From Pantoea phytobeneficialis (lineage in GTDB: Bacteria > Pseudomonadota > Gammaproteobacteria > Enterobacterales > Enterobacteriaceae), in contig NZ_CP024636.1 of assembly GCF_009728735.1 (NCBI RefSeq), positions 1,160,805 through 1,224,804 of the forward strand: a stretch of 64,000 bases of DNA, written 5' to 3'. Positions 24,665-32,442 of the stretch are shown in pieces. Under the pieces are notes generated by a model. That model had not been told where the DNA came from, made no database searches, and worked only from the letters and a program-made list of their open reading frames with translations. The translations under genes and the position numbers were made by a program. Position 1 is the first letter of the stretch. Every line of letters begins with the position of its first letter.

Positions 24665-25492
24665 ATGGCCGTGGTAAAAATGGTGGCGGTAGATATGGAC
24701 GGCACCTTTCTCGACGACAAAAAACAGTACAATCGCGCACGTTTTCACGCCTGTTACACCCAACTGAAACAACGTGGCATCAAATTCGTGGTCGCCAGCG
24801 GCAACCAATATTATCAGCTCAAATCCTTCTTCCCTGAGATCGCCAGCGAGATCGCCTTTGTGGCGGAGAATGGCGCGTGGATTATTGACCGGGATGAGGA
24901 GTTGTTCTGTGGGGCGTTTTCGCGTGATGACGTTCATGCGGTGATGGATACGCTACAGCGTGGTCACTATCCCGATCTGAAGTATTTGATTGCCGGTCGT
25001 AACAGCGCTTACTACTTCACCGATGCCGATGAGTCATGGTTGACGAAAATGCGGCACTATTGTCATCGCCTGAAGGCTATCGATAGCCTGAGTGATACCG
25101 GTGACGATAAGTTGTTTAAATTTGCGCTCAATCTCTCCGACGACTATGTGTCGATTTTGATGGCCGATATTGAACGCTTGCATCATGGTGCCGCAGCGGC
25201 GACGTCCAGCGGGCATGGGTCGGTTGATTTGATTGTGCCGGGTCTGCATAAGGCCAATGGATTACGCCTGTTGCAGGCGCGTTGGGGCATTGCTGATGAG
25301 GAAGTGATGGCGTTTGGCGATGGTGGCAACGACCTCGAAATGTTGGTGCAATCTGGTTTCAGCTTTGCCATGCAGAATGCGCCACAGCGTGTGAAGCAGG
25401 CGGCACGTTATCAGGCACCGTCCAATAATGACGAGGGCGTGTTGCAGGTCATTGAGCAGATGCTGGCAGGGCAGGGGCCATTCCACGCCTGA
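24665..25492 (+). CDS. ybiV: HAD-superfamily sugar phosphatase, Cof type (YbiV/SupH-like)
   Basis: Cytoplasmic HAD hydrolase of about 275 residues that dephosphorylates sugar phosphates. The nucleophile motif is VAVDMDGTFLDD (Asp10, acid/base Asp12), motif II is FVVASGNQYYQL, and motif IV is FGDGGNDLEMLVQSG, with a Cof-type cap domain between. It closely follows the E. coli YbiV sequence as I remember it (ASGNQYYQLKSFFPEIASEI). AAGGAG lies five bases before ATG 24665; ATG 24662 is also in frame. It is monocistronic, followed by repeat copy C and a convergent gene. Confidence 0.88.
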   Translation: MAVVKMVAVDMDGTFLDDKKQYNRARFHACYTQLKQRGIKFVVASGNQYYQLKSFFPEIASEIAFVAENGAWIIDRDEELFCGAFSRDDVHAVMDTLQRGHYPDLKYLIAGRNSAYYFTDADESWLTKMRHYCHRLKAIDSLSDTGDDKLFKFALNLSDDYVSILMADIERLHHGAAAATSSGHGSVDLIVPGLHKANGLRLLQARWGIADEEVMAFGDGGNDLEMLVQSGFSFAMQNAPQRVKQAARYQAPSNNDEGVLQVIEQMLAGQGPFHA

Positions 25493-25507
25493 ACGCATAT
25501 CCGGGAC

Positions 25508-25536
25508 GAAACGGCGCGATAGATCGCGCCGTAACG
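25508..25536. repeat. Dispersed intergenic inverted repeat, copy C (short form)
   Basis: CGGCGCGAT and ATCGCGCCG separated by AG, with the outer AACGG/GTAACGG remnants. It fills the gap between two convergent genes (16 bases after one stop and 3 before the other). It is a collapsed version of the longer repeats A, B, D and F. Confidence 0.8.
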
Positions 25537-25538
25537 GA

Positions 25539-26702
25539 TCATGCGATCTGCCAGGCTGCCGCGATCATGTCAGTCAACGTCTCTTTGGTGTAGCTGACCC
25601 AGCCGTTTTTACTGTTGGCTCGCGCCACAATCCACTCAACTTCCGTCGCTGTCAACGTTGGGCCGCCCTGCCAGAACGGCATGATGGCGTGCTGTTGCAG
25701 CCAGGCTTTTAACGCCAGTGCCGGTGGTGCCGGATCATCCGGCAGCAGTTGTTGCGCCAGTTGCGCCATCAGTCGCTGCTGCTCGGGATGTTCGCTTTCG
25801 GCCAGCACATCGAGGAACGGAAACAGCAGACGTCCACAGACTTCGCCATGATGGAAAGGCTTAATCGCCCCCAGCTCCCCGGCGATACCGTGAATCACCC
25901 CCAATCCGGCGCTACTCAGACAGACACCGCCCAGCCATGACGCCATCATCATCGCTTCGCGGGCATTATCACCTGCCTGATCGGTGCGATTCAGTGCGGG
26001 CCAGGCTTGAAAGAACAAGCGCAAGCCGCTCAACGCCATCTGCTGGCTGAACAGATTGCCCTTGCGCGATAAATAGGCTTCAAACAGATGGGTAAAAGCG
26101 TCAATGGCGCAGGTGGCCAGGACAGGGTCTGGCGTCCCTTTGAGTAAATCGGGATCGAGAATTGCCACCTGCGGCACAAACACCGGGTGGCGCAGTGAGG
26201 CTTTCACCTGGATATGTTGTTGGTCAGTCACTACCGCGTTTTGTGTCGCTTCGCTACCGGTGCCAGCCGTGGTCGGAACCGCAATCAGCGGCAATGTGGC
26301 AGGCTGTACCGGCGTATCACCTACTTTCTCCAGATAGCGCGCGGTGGGTAGCGGATGTTGCATCATGGCGCTAAAGGCTTTGGCTGCGTCCAGCACGCTG
26401 CCGCCACCGATCGCCACCACTCGATCAACATGGCCGCGCCAGCGATTGACCCAGCCATCAATTTCATCTGGCGAAGCCTCATGGCTGACGATCTCATAGC
26501 CGAGGATGTTCTCGTTGAGCGCTGCCCCGAGGCGCGCCCAGGTAGGGCCGTTCAGAAACGAGCGACCACAGAACAACAATGTCGGCTGCGGATTGGCGGC
26601 CAGCAACGGCACCAGCCGATCAATACTGCCTCGGGCAAACAGGGTTTGTTGATTACTGTACAGCTCGATCAGATTCTCACTCACCTGCACATCCTTTTTC
26701 AT
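25539..26702 (-). CDS. Iron-containing alcohol dehydrogenase family protein
   Basis: Cytosolic NAD(P)-dependent dehydrogenase of the iron (group III) ADH family, 387 residues. The nucleotide-binding motif is IGGGSVLDAAK near 98-108, followed by PTTAGTGSEAT near 143. Metal ligands are Asp201 and His205 (AIDAFTH), His271 (VIHGIAGELG) and His285 (KPFHHGEVCG). It is divergent from a gluconate-type permease with two GntR-like boxes between, so it may oxidise or reduce a sugar-acid-derived alcohol or aldehyde. Phosphonate PhnZ/PhpC-type members exist in this family; context favours a sugar-acid pathway. Confidence 0.85.
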   Translation of the reverse strand: MKKDVQVSENLIELYSNQQTLFARGSIDRLVPLLAANPQPTLLFCGRSFLNGPTWARLGAALNENILGYEIVSHEASPDEIDGWVNRWRGHVDRVVAIGGGSVLDAAKAFSAMMQHPLPTARYLEKVGDTPVQPATLPLIAVPTTAGTGSEATQNAVVTDQQHIQVKASLRHPVFVPQVAILDPDLLKGTPDPVLATCAIDAFTHLFEAYLSRKGNLFSQQMALSGLRLFFQAWPALNRTDQAGDNAREAMMMASWLGGVCLSSAGLGVIHGIAGELGAIKPFHHGEVCGRLLFPFLDVLAESEHPEQQRLMAQLAQQLLPDDPAPPALALKAWLQQHAIMPFWQGGPTLTATEVEWIVARANSKNGWVSYTKETLTDMIAAAWQIA

Positions 26703-26803
26703 GGGCGGAAAGACCTTAGTGTAACCAAATCACTTCCTGCTGCCGGGGCAAACATTCTGATAACCAGTGGGTAAAAAGTTGATCACCTTCTCAAATCCGA
26801 AAT

Positions 26804-26823
26804 TCACCTGGCGCGGCAGGTGA
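26804..26823. promoter_or_regulatory. Inverted repeat upstream of the gluconate-type permease
   Basis: TCACCTG and CAGGTGA are separated by six bases, just left of the two GntR-like boxes. It could be an operator or a small hairpin in the divergent promoter region. Confidence 0.35.
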
Positions 26824-26834
26824 TTTCTTCATCG

Positions 26835-26862
26835 TGTTACCCTTAACATGATACCGGTAACA
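26835..26862. promoter_or_regulatory. Two abutting GntR/IdnR-like operators
   Basis: TGTTACCCTTAACA (26835-26848) and TGATACCGGTAACA (26849-26862) are 14-base near-palindromes placed back to back. Both match the E. coli GntR/IdnR operator as I remember it (TGTTACCGGTAACA). They lie 112 bases before the GntP-type permease start and 133 bases before the divergent dehydrogenase start, so a LacI-family gluconate repressor encoded elsewhere probably controls one or both genes. Confidence 0.7.
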
Positions 26863-26973
26863 AGATGCGACGCTATGTAACAACATATCAAACGCTGCTT
26901 TATCCATCGTCCTCAGGACTTATCACAACAAACCGCTGCCGGTGAAAGATCTGGCAAAAAGTGGAGAAAAATT

Positions 26974-28290
26974 ATGCCATTACTCTACGTGGCTATCGGG
27001 GTGGCGTTATTGCTGCTGCTGATGATTCGTTTCAAACTGAATGGGTTTATTGCGCTGATTCTGGTGGCGCTGGCCGTCGGTATGATGCAGGGCATGCCGG
27101 TCAACAAAGTGATTGGATCGATCAAAACGGGTGTCGGCGGCACGCTGGGTAGTCTGGCGCTGATCATGGGTTTTGGTGCCATGCTGGGCAAACTGCTGGC
27201 TGACTGTGGCGGGGCGCAGCGCATTGCGACCACGCTGATCGCTAAATTTGGTCAAAAACATATTCAGTGGGCGCTGGTACTGACCGGTTTTACCGTCGGT
27301 TTCGCACTGTTCTATGAAGTGGGCTTTGTGCTGATGCTGCCGCTGGTGTTCAGCATCGCGGCCTCAGCGCGCGTTCCATTGTTGTTTGTCGGTGTGCCGA
27401 TGGCGGCTGCGCTGTCTGTCACCCACGGTTTCCTGCCGCCGCATCCGGGGCCAACCGCCATTGCCACCCTGTTCAATGCTGACATGGGTAAAACGTTGTT
27501 GTTTGGTACCCTGCTGGGCATTCCTACCGTCATTCTGGCGGGACCGGTGTATGCACGTTTCCTCAAAGGCATTGATAAACCCATTCCGGAAGGACTGTGG
27601 AACCCGAAAACCTTCAGCGAAGCAGAAATGCCGGGTTTTGGTGTCAGCGTTGCGACGGCTCTGGTACCGGTGATCCTGATGGCTCTGCGTGCGGTGGCGG
27701 AGATGGTACTGCCGAAAGGCCATGTGGTGCTGCCTTACGCCGAGTTCTTTGGTGATCCGATCATGGCAACGCTGATTGCGGTGTTGATTGCGATCTTCAC
27801 TTTTGGTTTGAACCGTGGACGTAGCATGGATGAGGTGATGGGCACGCTGAGTGACTCGATCAAAATCATCGCGATGATGCTGCTGATTATTGGCGGTGGC
27901 GGGGCATTTAAGCAGGTGCTGGTGGACAGCGGCGTGGATAAATACATCGCCAGCATGATGCATGAAACCAATGTCTCTCCGATTTTTATGGCGTGGTCCA
28001 TTGCGGCTGTCCTGCGTATTGCGCTGGGTTCTGCCACCGTGGCGGCGATTACGGCAGGCGGTATTGTGGCTCCGCTGATTGTCACCTCCGGTGCAAGCCC
28101 GGAATTGATGGTGATTGCCGTTGGCTCGGGCAGCGTGATTTTCTCCCACGTCAACGATCCGGGATTCTGGTTGTTCAAAGAGTATTTCAACCTGACTATC
28201 GGTGAAACCATCCGATCCTGGTCAGTGCTGGAGACCATCATTTCGGTCTGCGGTCTGGTGGGTTGTTTGCTGCTGTCGATGGTGATTTGA
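26974..28290 (+). CDS. GntP-family gluconate/sugar-acid permease
   Basis: Inner-membrane proton symporter of 438 residues of the GntP family (GntT, GntU, IdnT, KdgT-like). About 12-14 helices; family features include FALFYEVGFVLMLPLVF, the loop THGFLPPHPGPTAIA and the end SGSVIFSHVNDPGFW. The start at 26974 follows a GGAG site (AAGTGGAG). GntR-like operators upstream support gluconate or a related sugar acid as substrate. It is monocistronic, ended by a hairpin at 28299 shared with the convergent hcxB. Confidence 0.9.
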   Translation: MPLLYVAIGVALLLLLMIRFKLNGFIALILVALAVGMMQGMPVNKVIGSIKTGVGGTLGSLALIMGFGAMLGKLLADCGGAQRIATTLIAKFGQKHIQWALVLTGFTVGFALFYEVGFVLMLPLVFSIAASARVPLLFVGVPMAAALSVTHGFLPPHPGPTAIATLFNADMGKTLLFGTLLGIPTVILAGPVYARFLKGIDKPIPEGLWNPKTFSEAEMPGFGVSVATALVPVILMALRAVAEMVLPKGHVVLPYAEFFGDPIMATLIAVLIAIFTFGLNRGRSMDEVMGTLSDSIKIIAMMLLIIGGGGAFKQVLVDSGVDKYIASMMHETNVSPIFMAWSIAAVLRIALGSATVAAITAGGIVAPLIVTSGASPELMVIAVGSGSVIFSHVNDPGFWLFKEYFNLTIGETIRSWSVLETIISVCGLVGCLLLSMVI

Positions 28291-28298
28291 TGTGGAAA

Positions 28299-28321
28299 CG
28301 CTGAGGCGTTAAGCCTCAGCG
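28299..28321. terminator. Stem-loop between the permease and hcxB
   Basis: CGCTGAGGC and GCCTCAGCG form a perfect nine-base stem with loop GTTAA, between two convergent genes. It can end transcription from both. Confidence 0.7.
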
Positions 28322-28330
28322 TGGGGCGGC

Positions 28331-29413
28331 CTACTGCGCCAGGGCGCGGAACGCCGCCAGCTCATCTTCAGGCATACCTGCCTGCAATGCCGCCTGGCAA
28401 ATTTTTTCCCAACTGTTGCTGTCGAGCGGAATGCCGTCGCGCTCACGTTCCAGACGATTACTCTCTTCCCATTCGCCCGGCACCTGAATCGGGGCATCGC
28501 CACTTTGTGGTGAGCGTTTCACCCAATTGAGGAAAGCCTCCGCTTCCTGCTGCATCGCCGGGGCATCGAAGGCTTCCGGGTTGACGATGATGGTGGTCAT
28601 GCAGTTGAAGATGGCGTCATGACAGGTCACCAGCGTCTCTTCATGGGTGGTGCGGCCACCAGAGAGCGCACCGCCGAGGATTTCACACATGGTCGCCAGC
28701 GCATAGCCTTTATGCAGGCCAAATGGCAGCAGTGAACCATACGGCTCCTGATGCATCACGCCCGGTTCGGTGGTGGCTTTGCCCTGATGATCGATGAGAT
28801 AGCCTGCGGCTACCTGCTGCTCTTTGTTCCAGGCGACACGGGTTTTACCGAAGGCAATGCCACTGGTGGCGAAATCCAACAGCAATGGTTTGCCATTGCT
28901 TCGTGGGAACACGGCGCAGAACGGATTGGTACCGAAACGGCGGTCGCTGCCGTTGAATGGCGCCACCATCGGGTCGCCCGCGACGTTGACGAAGTGAAAA
29001 GAGACAAACCCGGCAGCCGCACACTGTTCCGCCCAGTGACCAATACGTCCGATATGGTGTGAATCATGCAGGCCCACAGCAGCGATACCAAATTTACTGG
29101 CGCGTTCAATCCCCAATTGCATCGCTTCCCATGCGGCAACCTGACCAAAGCCGTTATGGCCGCTCAAGGTAATGACTGCGCCAACATCCTTTTCGATAGT
29201 GGTGTGCTGGTTAAGTTGTAAAAAGCCCTGCGAGAGCGAAACCATATAACTGGGAATCATGCCTACGCCATGCGAATCGTGGCCGGCCAGATTTGCAGCG
29301 ACCAGATGATCGGCCACCAGTCGTGCTTCGTCGGCGCTGCTGCCAGCATGCAACCAGATAGCCTGCACAAACTGATGAAGAGGGGAAGACGGAATACGAT
29401 GAAGGGCACTCAC
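28331..29413 (-). CDS. hcxB: Hydroxycarboxylate dehydrogenase B (Ldh2/MDH2 family)
   Basis: NAD(P)-dependent dehydrogenase that reduces 2-oxo acids such as hydroxypyruvate or phenylpyruvate to 2-hydroxy acids; 360 residues. It resembles E. coli YbiC (HcxB, 361 residues) across its length: LVADHLVAANLAGHDSHGVG with the catalytic-type His in GHDSHG, DSHHIGRIGHWAEQCAAAGF, RFGTNPFCAVFPR and HKGYALATMCEILGGALSGG. I chose GTG 29413 because AAGGAG lies nine bases upstream and the length then fits; ATG 29446 has its AGG too close. It is monocistronic on the minus strand. Confidence 0.9.
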   Translation of the reverse strand: MSALHRIPSSPLHQFVQAIWLHAGSSADEARLVADHLVAANLAGHDSHGVGMIPSYMVSLSQGFLQLNQHTTIEKDVGAVITLSGHNGFGQVAAWEAMQLGIERASKFGIAAVGLHDSHHIGRIGHWAEQCAAAGFVSFHFVNVAGDPMVAPFNGSDRRFGTNPFCAVFPRSNGKPLLLDFATSGIAFGKTRVAWNKEQQVAAGYLIDHQGKATTEPGVMHQEPYGSLLPFGLHKGYALATMCEILGGALSGGRTTHEETLVTCHDAIFNCMTTIIVNPEAFDAPAMQQEAEAFLNWVKRSPQSGDAPIQVPGEWEESNRLERERDGIPLDSNSWEKICQAALQAGMPEDELAAFRALAQ

Positions 29414-29519
29414 GCGGTTGATCTCCTTGAAAAATGGAGACTCCATCCTGCGACGATTGCGTAATAACGGCAAGTGAGGATTATGCAAAGCAAAGGGCCA
29501 CAAACCGTGGCCCAAAAAC

Positions 29520-29765
29520 TCAGTGCGGTTGTTCAAATCCCGCTTTTACCATTTGATCTCGCAGCGCGCGAGTAATCTCACGGTTACCACCGGTGACAGG
29601 ATAAATGACATTGTTGACGACATCGTCAAGATAATGCTCTTTAAACTCCTGCATGGTGAGCTGCGTGCCACCTTCATCGTTTATGGCAATGCTGCCACTG
29701 ATATGATTGCCATAGTCCTTTGCCTTAAGGCTATAACGTCCCATGCTGGTATTTATCGTGCTCAT
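29520..29765 (-). CDS. Small hypothetical protein, 81 residues
   Basis: Starts at ATG 29765 with an excellent AAGGAG site five bases upstream. It has no signal peptide or membrane segment; it has an N-terminal strand-rich part (GRYSLKAKDYGNHISGSIAI) and an acidic helical middle (TMQEFKEHYLDDVVNNVI). I do not recognise the family. The product is close to hcxB (106 bases from the chosen hcxB start) but probably has its own promoter. Confidence 0.6.
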   Translation of the reverse strand: MSTINTSMGRYSLKAKDYGNHISGSIAINDEGGTQLTMQEFKEHYLDDVVNNVIYPVTGGNREITRALRDQMVKAGFEQPH

Positions 29766-30024
29766 AGAATCTCCTTGTTACTTAGGCAGTGATAACAATT
29801 GAGGCCTGCTACAGGCGCTGTAAGTTTAGACAGTGCTGAGGCGGAGAACGAAGCGGCAAACTTAAGAAAAATCTTCAGCTGCGATCCCGGTCGCAGAAAT
29901 AATCTTCAGGTAAACGAAACGACAGCAAGATGGCGTGACAGGCATCGCACCTGGCAGCAGGGGTAGAATTTTCATCTATACTGGAGTGAGCAGGCGCTAT
30001 TTATGACGTAACAAGGAGCTGAAA
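29766..30024. other. Divergent region between two small genes
   Basis: A 259-base gap between the 81-residue gene and the 27-residue gene, with no other reading frame. It should carry both promoters. No operator is evident. Confidence 0.4.
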
Positions 30025-30108
30025 ATGAAAATAATCCTGTGGATCATCGCTATCATCTTCATTGTTGGACTCTTGACGATTACTGGCGTGTTTAAATTGA
30101 TTTTCTGA
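30025..30108 (+). CDS. Tiny membrane protein, 27 residues
   Basis: MKIILWIIAIIFIVGLLTIT followed by GVFKLIF: essentially one transmembrane helix. AAGGAG sits six bases before the ATG, and a GC hairpin follows the stop, so this is a convincing small gene. I recall similar one-helix proteins in enterobacteria without assigned function. Inner-membrane location is expected. Confidence 0.7.
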   Translation: MKIILWIIAIIFIVGLLTITGVFKLIF

Positions 30109-30116
30109 CGCTATCT

Positions 30117-30132
30117 GGCACCTGCGGGTGCC
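30117..30132 (+). terminator. Small hairpin after the 27-residue gene
   Basis: GGCACC and GGTGCC form a six-base stem with a short loop, eight bases after the stop codon. There is no T-tract, so termination is weak at best. Confidence 0.4.
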
Positions 30133-30141
30133 GCTTCAGAC

Positions 30142-30324
30142 TCAATCTGCATTGGTGAATGCCGCAGGAAAAGTACGAGGTATCGGCAGAACCACATCCC
30201 GCAGATTTAGCGGTTTGCGGCAGGCAGCACAGCAGGCTCCGTGATGCTGCTCTCGGGTTAGCTTGGTACCGTTCAATGTATAAAAGAATCGTGCGCATCC
30301 ACAACGGCTACAACGGATAGTCAT
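30142..30324 (-). CDS. Small zinc-ribbon protein, 60 residues
   Basis: Two CxxC knuckles (CSRCGCARF and CCAACRKPLNL) form a likely zinc ribbon in the first 42 residues; the tail is Pro-rich and lacks features. AGGAGG lies seven bases before ATG 30324. No family is assigned. It converges on the 27-residue gene. Confidence 0.55.
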   Translation of the reverse strand: MTIRCSRCGCARFFYTLNGTKLTREQHHGACCAACRKPLNLRDVVLPIPRTFPAAFTNAD

Positions 30325-30735
30325 CAGCATTCCTCCTCATCTCCTTCCTGGAACCCTGAGATTTATCTCATTCCCCGCATCAGTTCAAACAATAAATTTC
30401 GTTAATTTATTTACGTTATCAACAATCAAATTCAGCTTGCTGAAAATTAAGCAATTTTAAGCAATTGCCAACAGGGCAGGAGTGCACATTTTATCAATGG
30501 CGATAATGCTGGTTTCGTTTATCTCTTGTTCCAGTTATCTCATCGCATTATCGGTAACATGCCCCTTCATGCGTCTGACCATGCAGACGATCCCTGGATC
30601 AATCCAGATAATGCCTGGAGAGTATCAGGTCCATTTTTATTATGCTTTTCAGGTAATAGCATTAATTTTGGGCAGATTTCAGATAAGTGCCTGATGTCTT
30701 GCCATCATAAGAATTGTGTTACAGGAATGATTGTT
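30325..30735. other. 411-base AT-rich region before pagP
   Basis: Contains only the pagP promoter region and AT-rich sequence (such as TTCAGCTTGCTGAA near 30431). The long upstream open frame before pagP is not coding. A partial PhoP-like half-site (GTTTA near 30517) was seen but is not a proper PhoP box. Confidence 0.45.
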
Positions 30736-31308
30736 GTGAATCGGTACGTTTCTACAGCCTTTGCCGGCTGTTTTTTGATCGTTGCGGGCGTTTCTTCTGC
30801 TCAGGCTGACACCACCACGCAGGCTATCAAGTCTGGCTGGAATACTTTCACTGACAATGTGGCCCAGACATGGTCGCAGCCACAAAACTATGACTTCTAC
30901 TTGCCTGCCATTACCTGGCATAACCGCTGGACCTATGATCAGGAACATATCGACAGGTACAATGAGCGGCCCTGGGGCGCTGGCGGTGGTATTTCTCGTT
31001 GGGATGACAAAGGGAACTGGCATGGCCTCTACCTGATGGCGTTTAAGGACTCATTTAACAAATGGGAACCGATCGGCGGATACGGTTGGGAAGCTACATG
31101 GCGTCCTCTGAGGGATGATAATTTTCACTTTGGCGCAGGCTTCACGGCCGGTGTAACGGCCAGGGATAACTGGAACTATATCCCGATTCCGGTTTTGTTG
31201 CCGATGGCTTCAGTGGGATATGGGCCTGTTACCTTTCAAATGACTTATATTCCAGGTACTTACAACAATGGAAATGTCTATTTTGCCTGGTTGAGATTTC
31301 AGTTCTGA
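30736..31308 (+). CDS. pagP: Lipid A palmitoyltransferase PagP
   Basis: Outer-membrane beta-barrel enzyme that moves palmitate from a phospholipid to lipid A, giving resistance to cationic peptides; usually PhoPQ-controlled. GTG 30736 gives 190 residues starting VNRYVS (E. coli 186) with CAGGA nine bases upstream; ATG 30727 also is in frame but its AGG is too close. Signal peptide ends SSAQA. Catalytic His62 (AITWHNRW), Asp105 and Ser106 (FKDSFNKW) match E. coli His33/Asp76/Ser77. The barrel sequence ([20 protein letters not shown]) and the C-terminal Phe of outer-membrane proteins are present. Confidence 0.95.
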   Translation: MNRYVSTAFAGCFLIVAGVSSAQADTTTQAIKSGWNTFTDNVAQTWSQPQNYDFYLPAITWHNRWTYDQEHIDRYNERPWGAGGGISRWDDKGNWHGLYLMAFKDSFNKWEPIGGYGWEATWRPLRDDNFHFGAGFTAGVTARDNWNYIPIPVLLPMASVGYGPVTFQMTYIPGTYNNGNVYFAWLRFQF

Positions 31309-31458
31309 CCTGGGAAGACGGATGAAAAGTGTAAAGGCTGACGAAAAAGGCGATATTTATCACTTTTTCATCAATTCGCACTGGACAAATGTCACCGCAA
31401 TTGCTGTACTAGGCGCCGACACAGTTTAGTGTCCATTTTTCATGTAAAGGTAATATAG

Positions 31459-31668
31459 ATGTCCAAGATCAAAGGTAACGTTAAGTGGTTTAATGAATCT
31501 AAAGGATTCGGTTTCATTACTCCTGAAGATGGCAGCAAAGATGTATTCGTACACTTCTCTGCTATCCAGAGCAACGGCTTCAAAACTCTGGCTGAAGGTC
31601 AGCGCGTTGAGTTTGAAATCACCGACGGCGCTAAAGGCCCATCTGCTGCTAACGTTATCAGCCTGTAA
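31459..31668 (+). CDS. cspE: Cold-shock protein CspE
   Basis: A 69-residue OB-fold RNA chaperone/antiterminator. RNP motifs KGFGFI and VFVHFSAI are intact, and the N-terminus [15 protein letters not shown] matches CspE. It acts in transcription antitermination and mRNA melting. It sits between pagP and the ybeM cluster as in E. coli (pagP-cspE). A terminator follows at 31690. Confidence 0.97.
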   Translation: MSKIKGNVKWFNESKGFGFITPEDGSKDVFVHFSAIQSNGFKTLAEGQRVEFEITDGAKGPSAANVISL

Positions 31669-31689
31669 GTTAACACGCAGAATTCTAAA

Positions 31690-31714
31690 AACCCGCCTTC
31701 TGGCGGGTTTTTTT
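31690..31714 (+). terminator. Rho-independent terminator of cspE
   Basis: AACCCGCC and GGCGGGTT form a GC-rich stem with loop TTCT, followed by at least six T residues, shortly after the cspE stop. Confidence 0.9.
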
Positions 31715-31811
31715 ATGCCTGCCACCAAATAATGGCCCAGGCAATGATGGCGAAACTGCTGATGGTGATTGCCAGCATTTCATCCATTGTACGGGGTATC
31801 ATACTCTTCAT
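31713..31811 (-). CDS. Small membrane protein, 32 residues
   Basis: MKSMIPRTMDEMLAITISSF followed by AIIAWAIIWWQA: a short polar N-terminus and one transmembrane helix rich in Trp. AGGAGG sits eight bases before the ATG on the minus strand. The frame ends inside the T-tract of the cspE terminator, an economical layout. In E. coli this place holds crcB, which is not present. No function is known. Confidence 0.6.
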   Translation of the reverse strand: MKSMIPRTMDEMLAITISSFAIIAWAIIWWQA

Positions 31812-32016
31812 GATTTCTGCCTCCTGTAAGCTCCAGGTCAGGATGGCAAAGCAATATTAACGCATCCTTAAGCCCTGATGACAGGCGCATGATAGGGCAC
31901 GATCTGCGGGATAACTCACAGATAATTCTCGTAACATCCCCATAACAATCCTTACTTGCAGCTTTTTTGCTGACAACGCTATATAACAGCTGGAAATGGA
32001 TTAATGAGGAGGCTGG

Positions 32017-32442
32017 ATGAACATACGTCAGGCACAGGCGAAAGACAGTTTTGCTCTGAGTGCCCTGCTCACTGAACTGGGTTACGCAGGTACGGAAGAG
32101 TTTATTGATTCACGTTTAGCACAGCTTTCCAGCCATCCGGATGAAGTCTTGCTGGTGGCGGAGCATGGTACGCAGGTCCTCGGATTTCTCTCGCTTCATT
32201 TCATTCCGCAACTGGCGCTGGCCGGCGATTTCGCCCGTATCAGCTACTTTTGTATCGCGGAAGGTGAGCGCAGTAAGGGGAGTGGTCAGCAATTGCTTAA
32301 CTATGCCGAACAACTGGCGCGTGAGCGCGGCTGCGACCGGATGGAGGTGCACTGCCACGCATCACGCCTGAAAGCTAACCAGTTTTACGCGCGTGAAGGT
32401 TATGTCGAATCCCCACGCTATCACATCAAAGATCTGGGTTAA
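32017..32442 (+). CDS. GNAT-family N-acetyltransferase
   Basis: A 141-residue acetyl-CoA-dependent acyltransferase. Fold markers: N-terminal IRQAQAKDSFALSALLTELG, central beta-bulge region FARISYFCIAEGERSKGSGQ with the R/Q-x-x-G-x-G acetyl-CoA loop (ERSKGSGQQLL), and C-terminal NQFYAREGYVE. GAGGAGG lies four bases before the ATG. The 3' end overlaps the end of the convergent MocR gene by 17 bases. The acceptor substrate is unknown. Confidence 0.85.
   Translation: MNIRQAQAKDSFALSALLTELGYAGTEEFIDSRLAQLSSHPDEVLLVAEHGTQVLGFLSLHFIPQLALAGDFARISYFCIAEGERSKGSGQQLLNYAEQLARERGCDRMEVHCHASRLKANQFYAREGYVESPRYHIKDLG

Noticed and set aside
27364..28149. Minus-strand frame of 261 codons opposite the permease
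   Set aside because: His/Gln/Arg-rich translation typical of the antisense of a membrane-protein gene; no ribosome site.
30505..30535. PhoP box upstream of pagP
   Set aside because: Only one GTTTA half-site is present; the second repeat at the right spacing is missing, although PhoP control of pagP is known in other enterobacteria.
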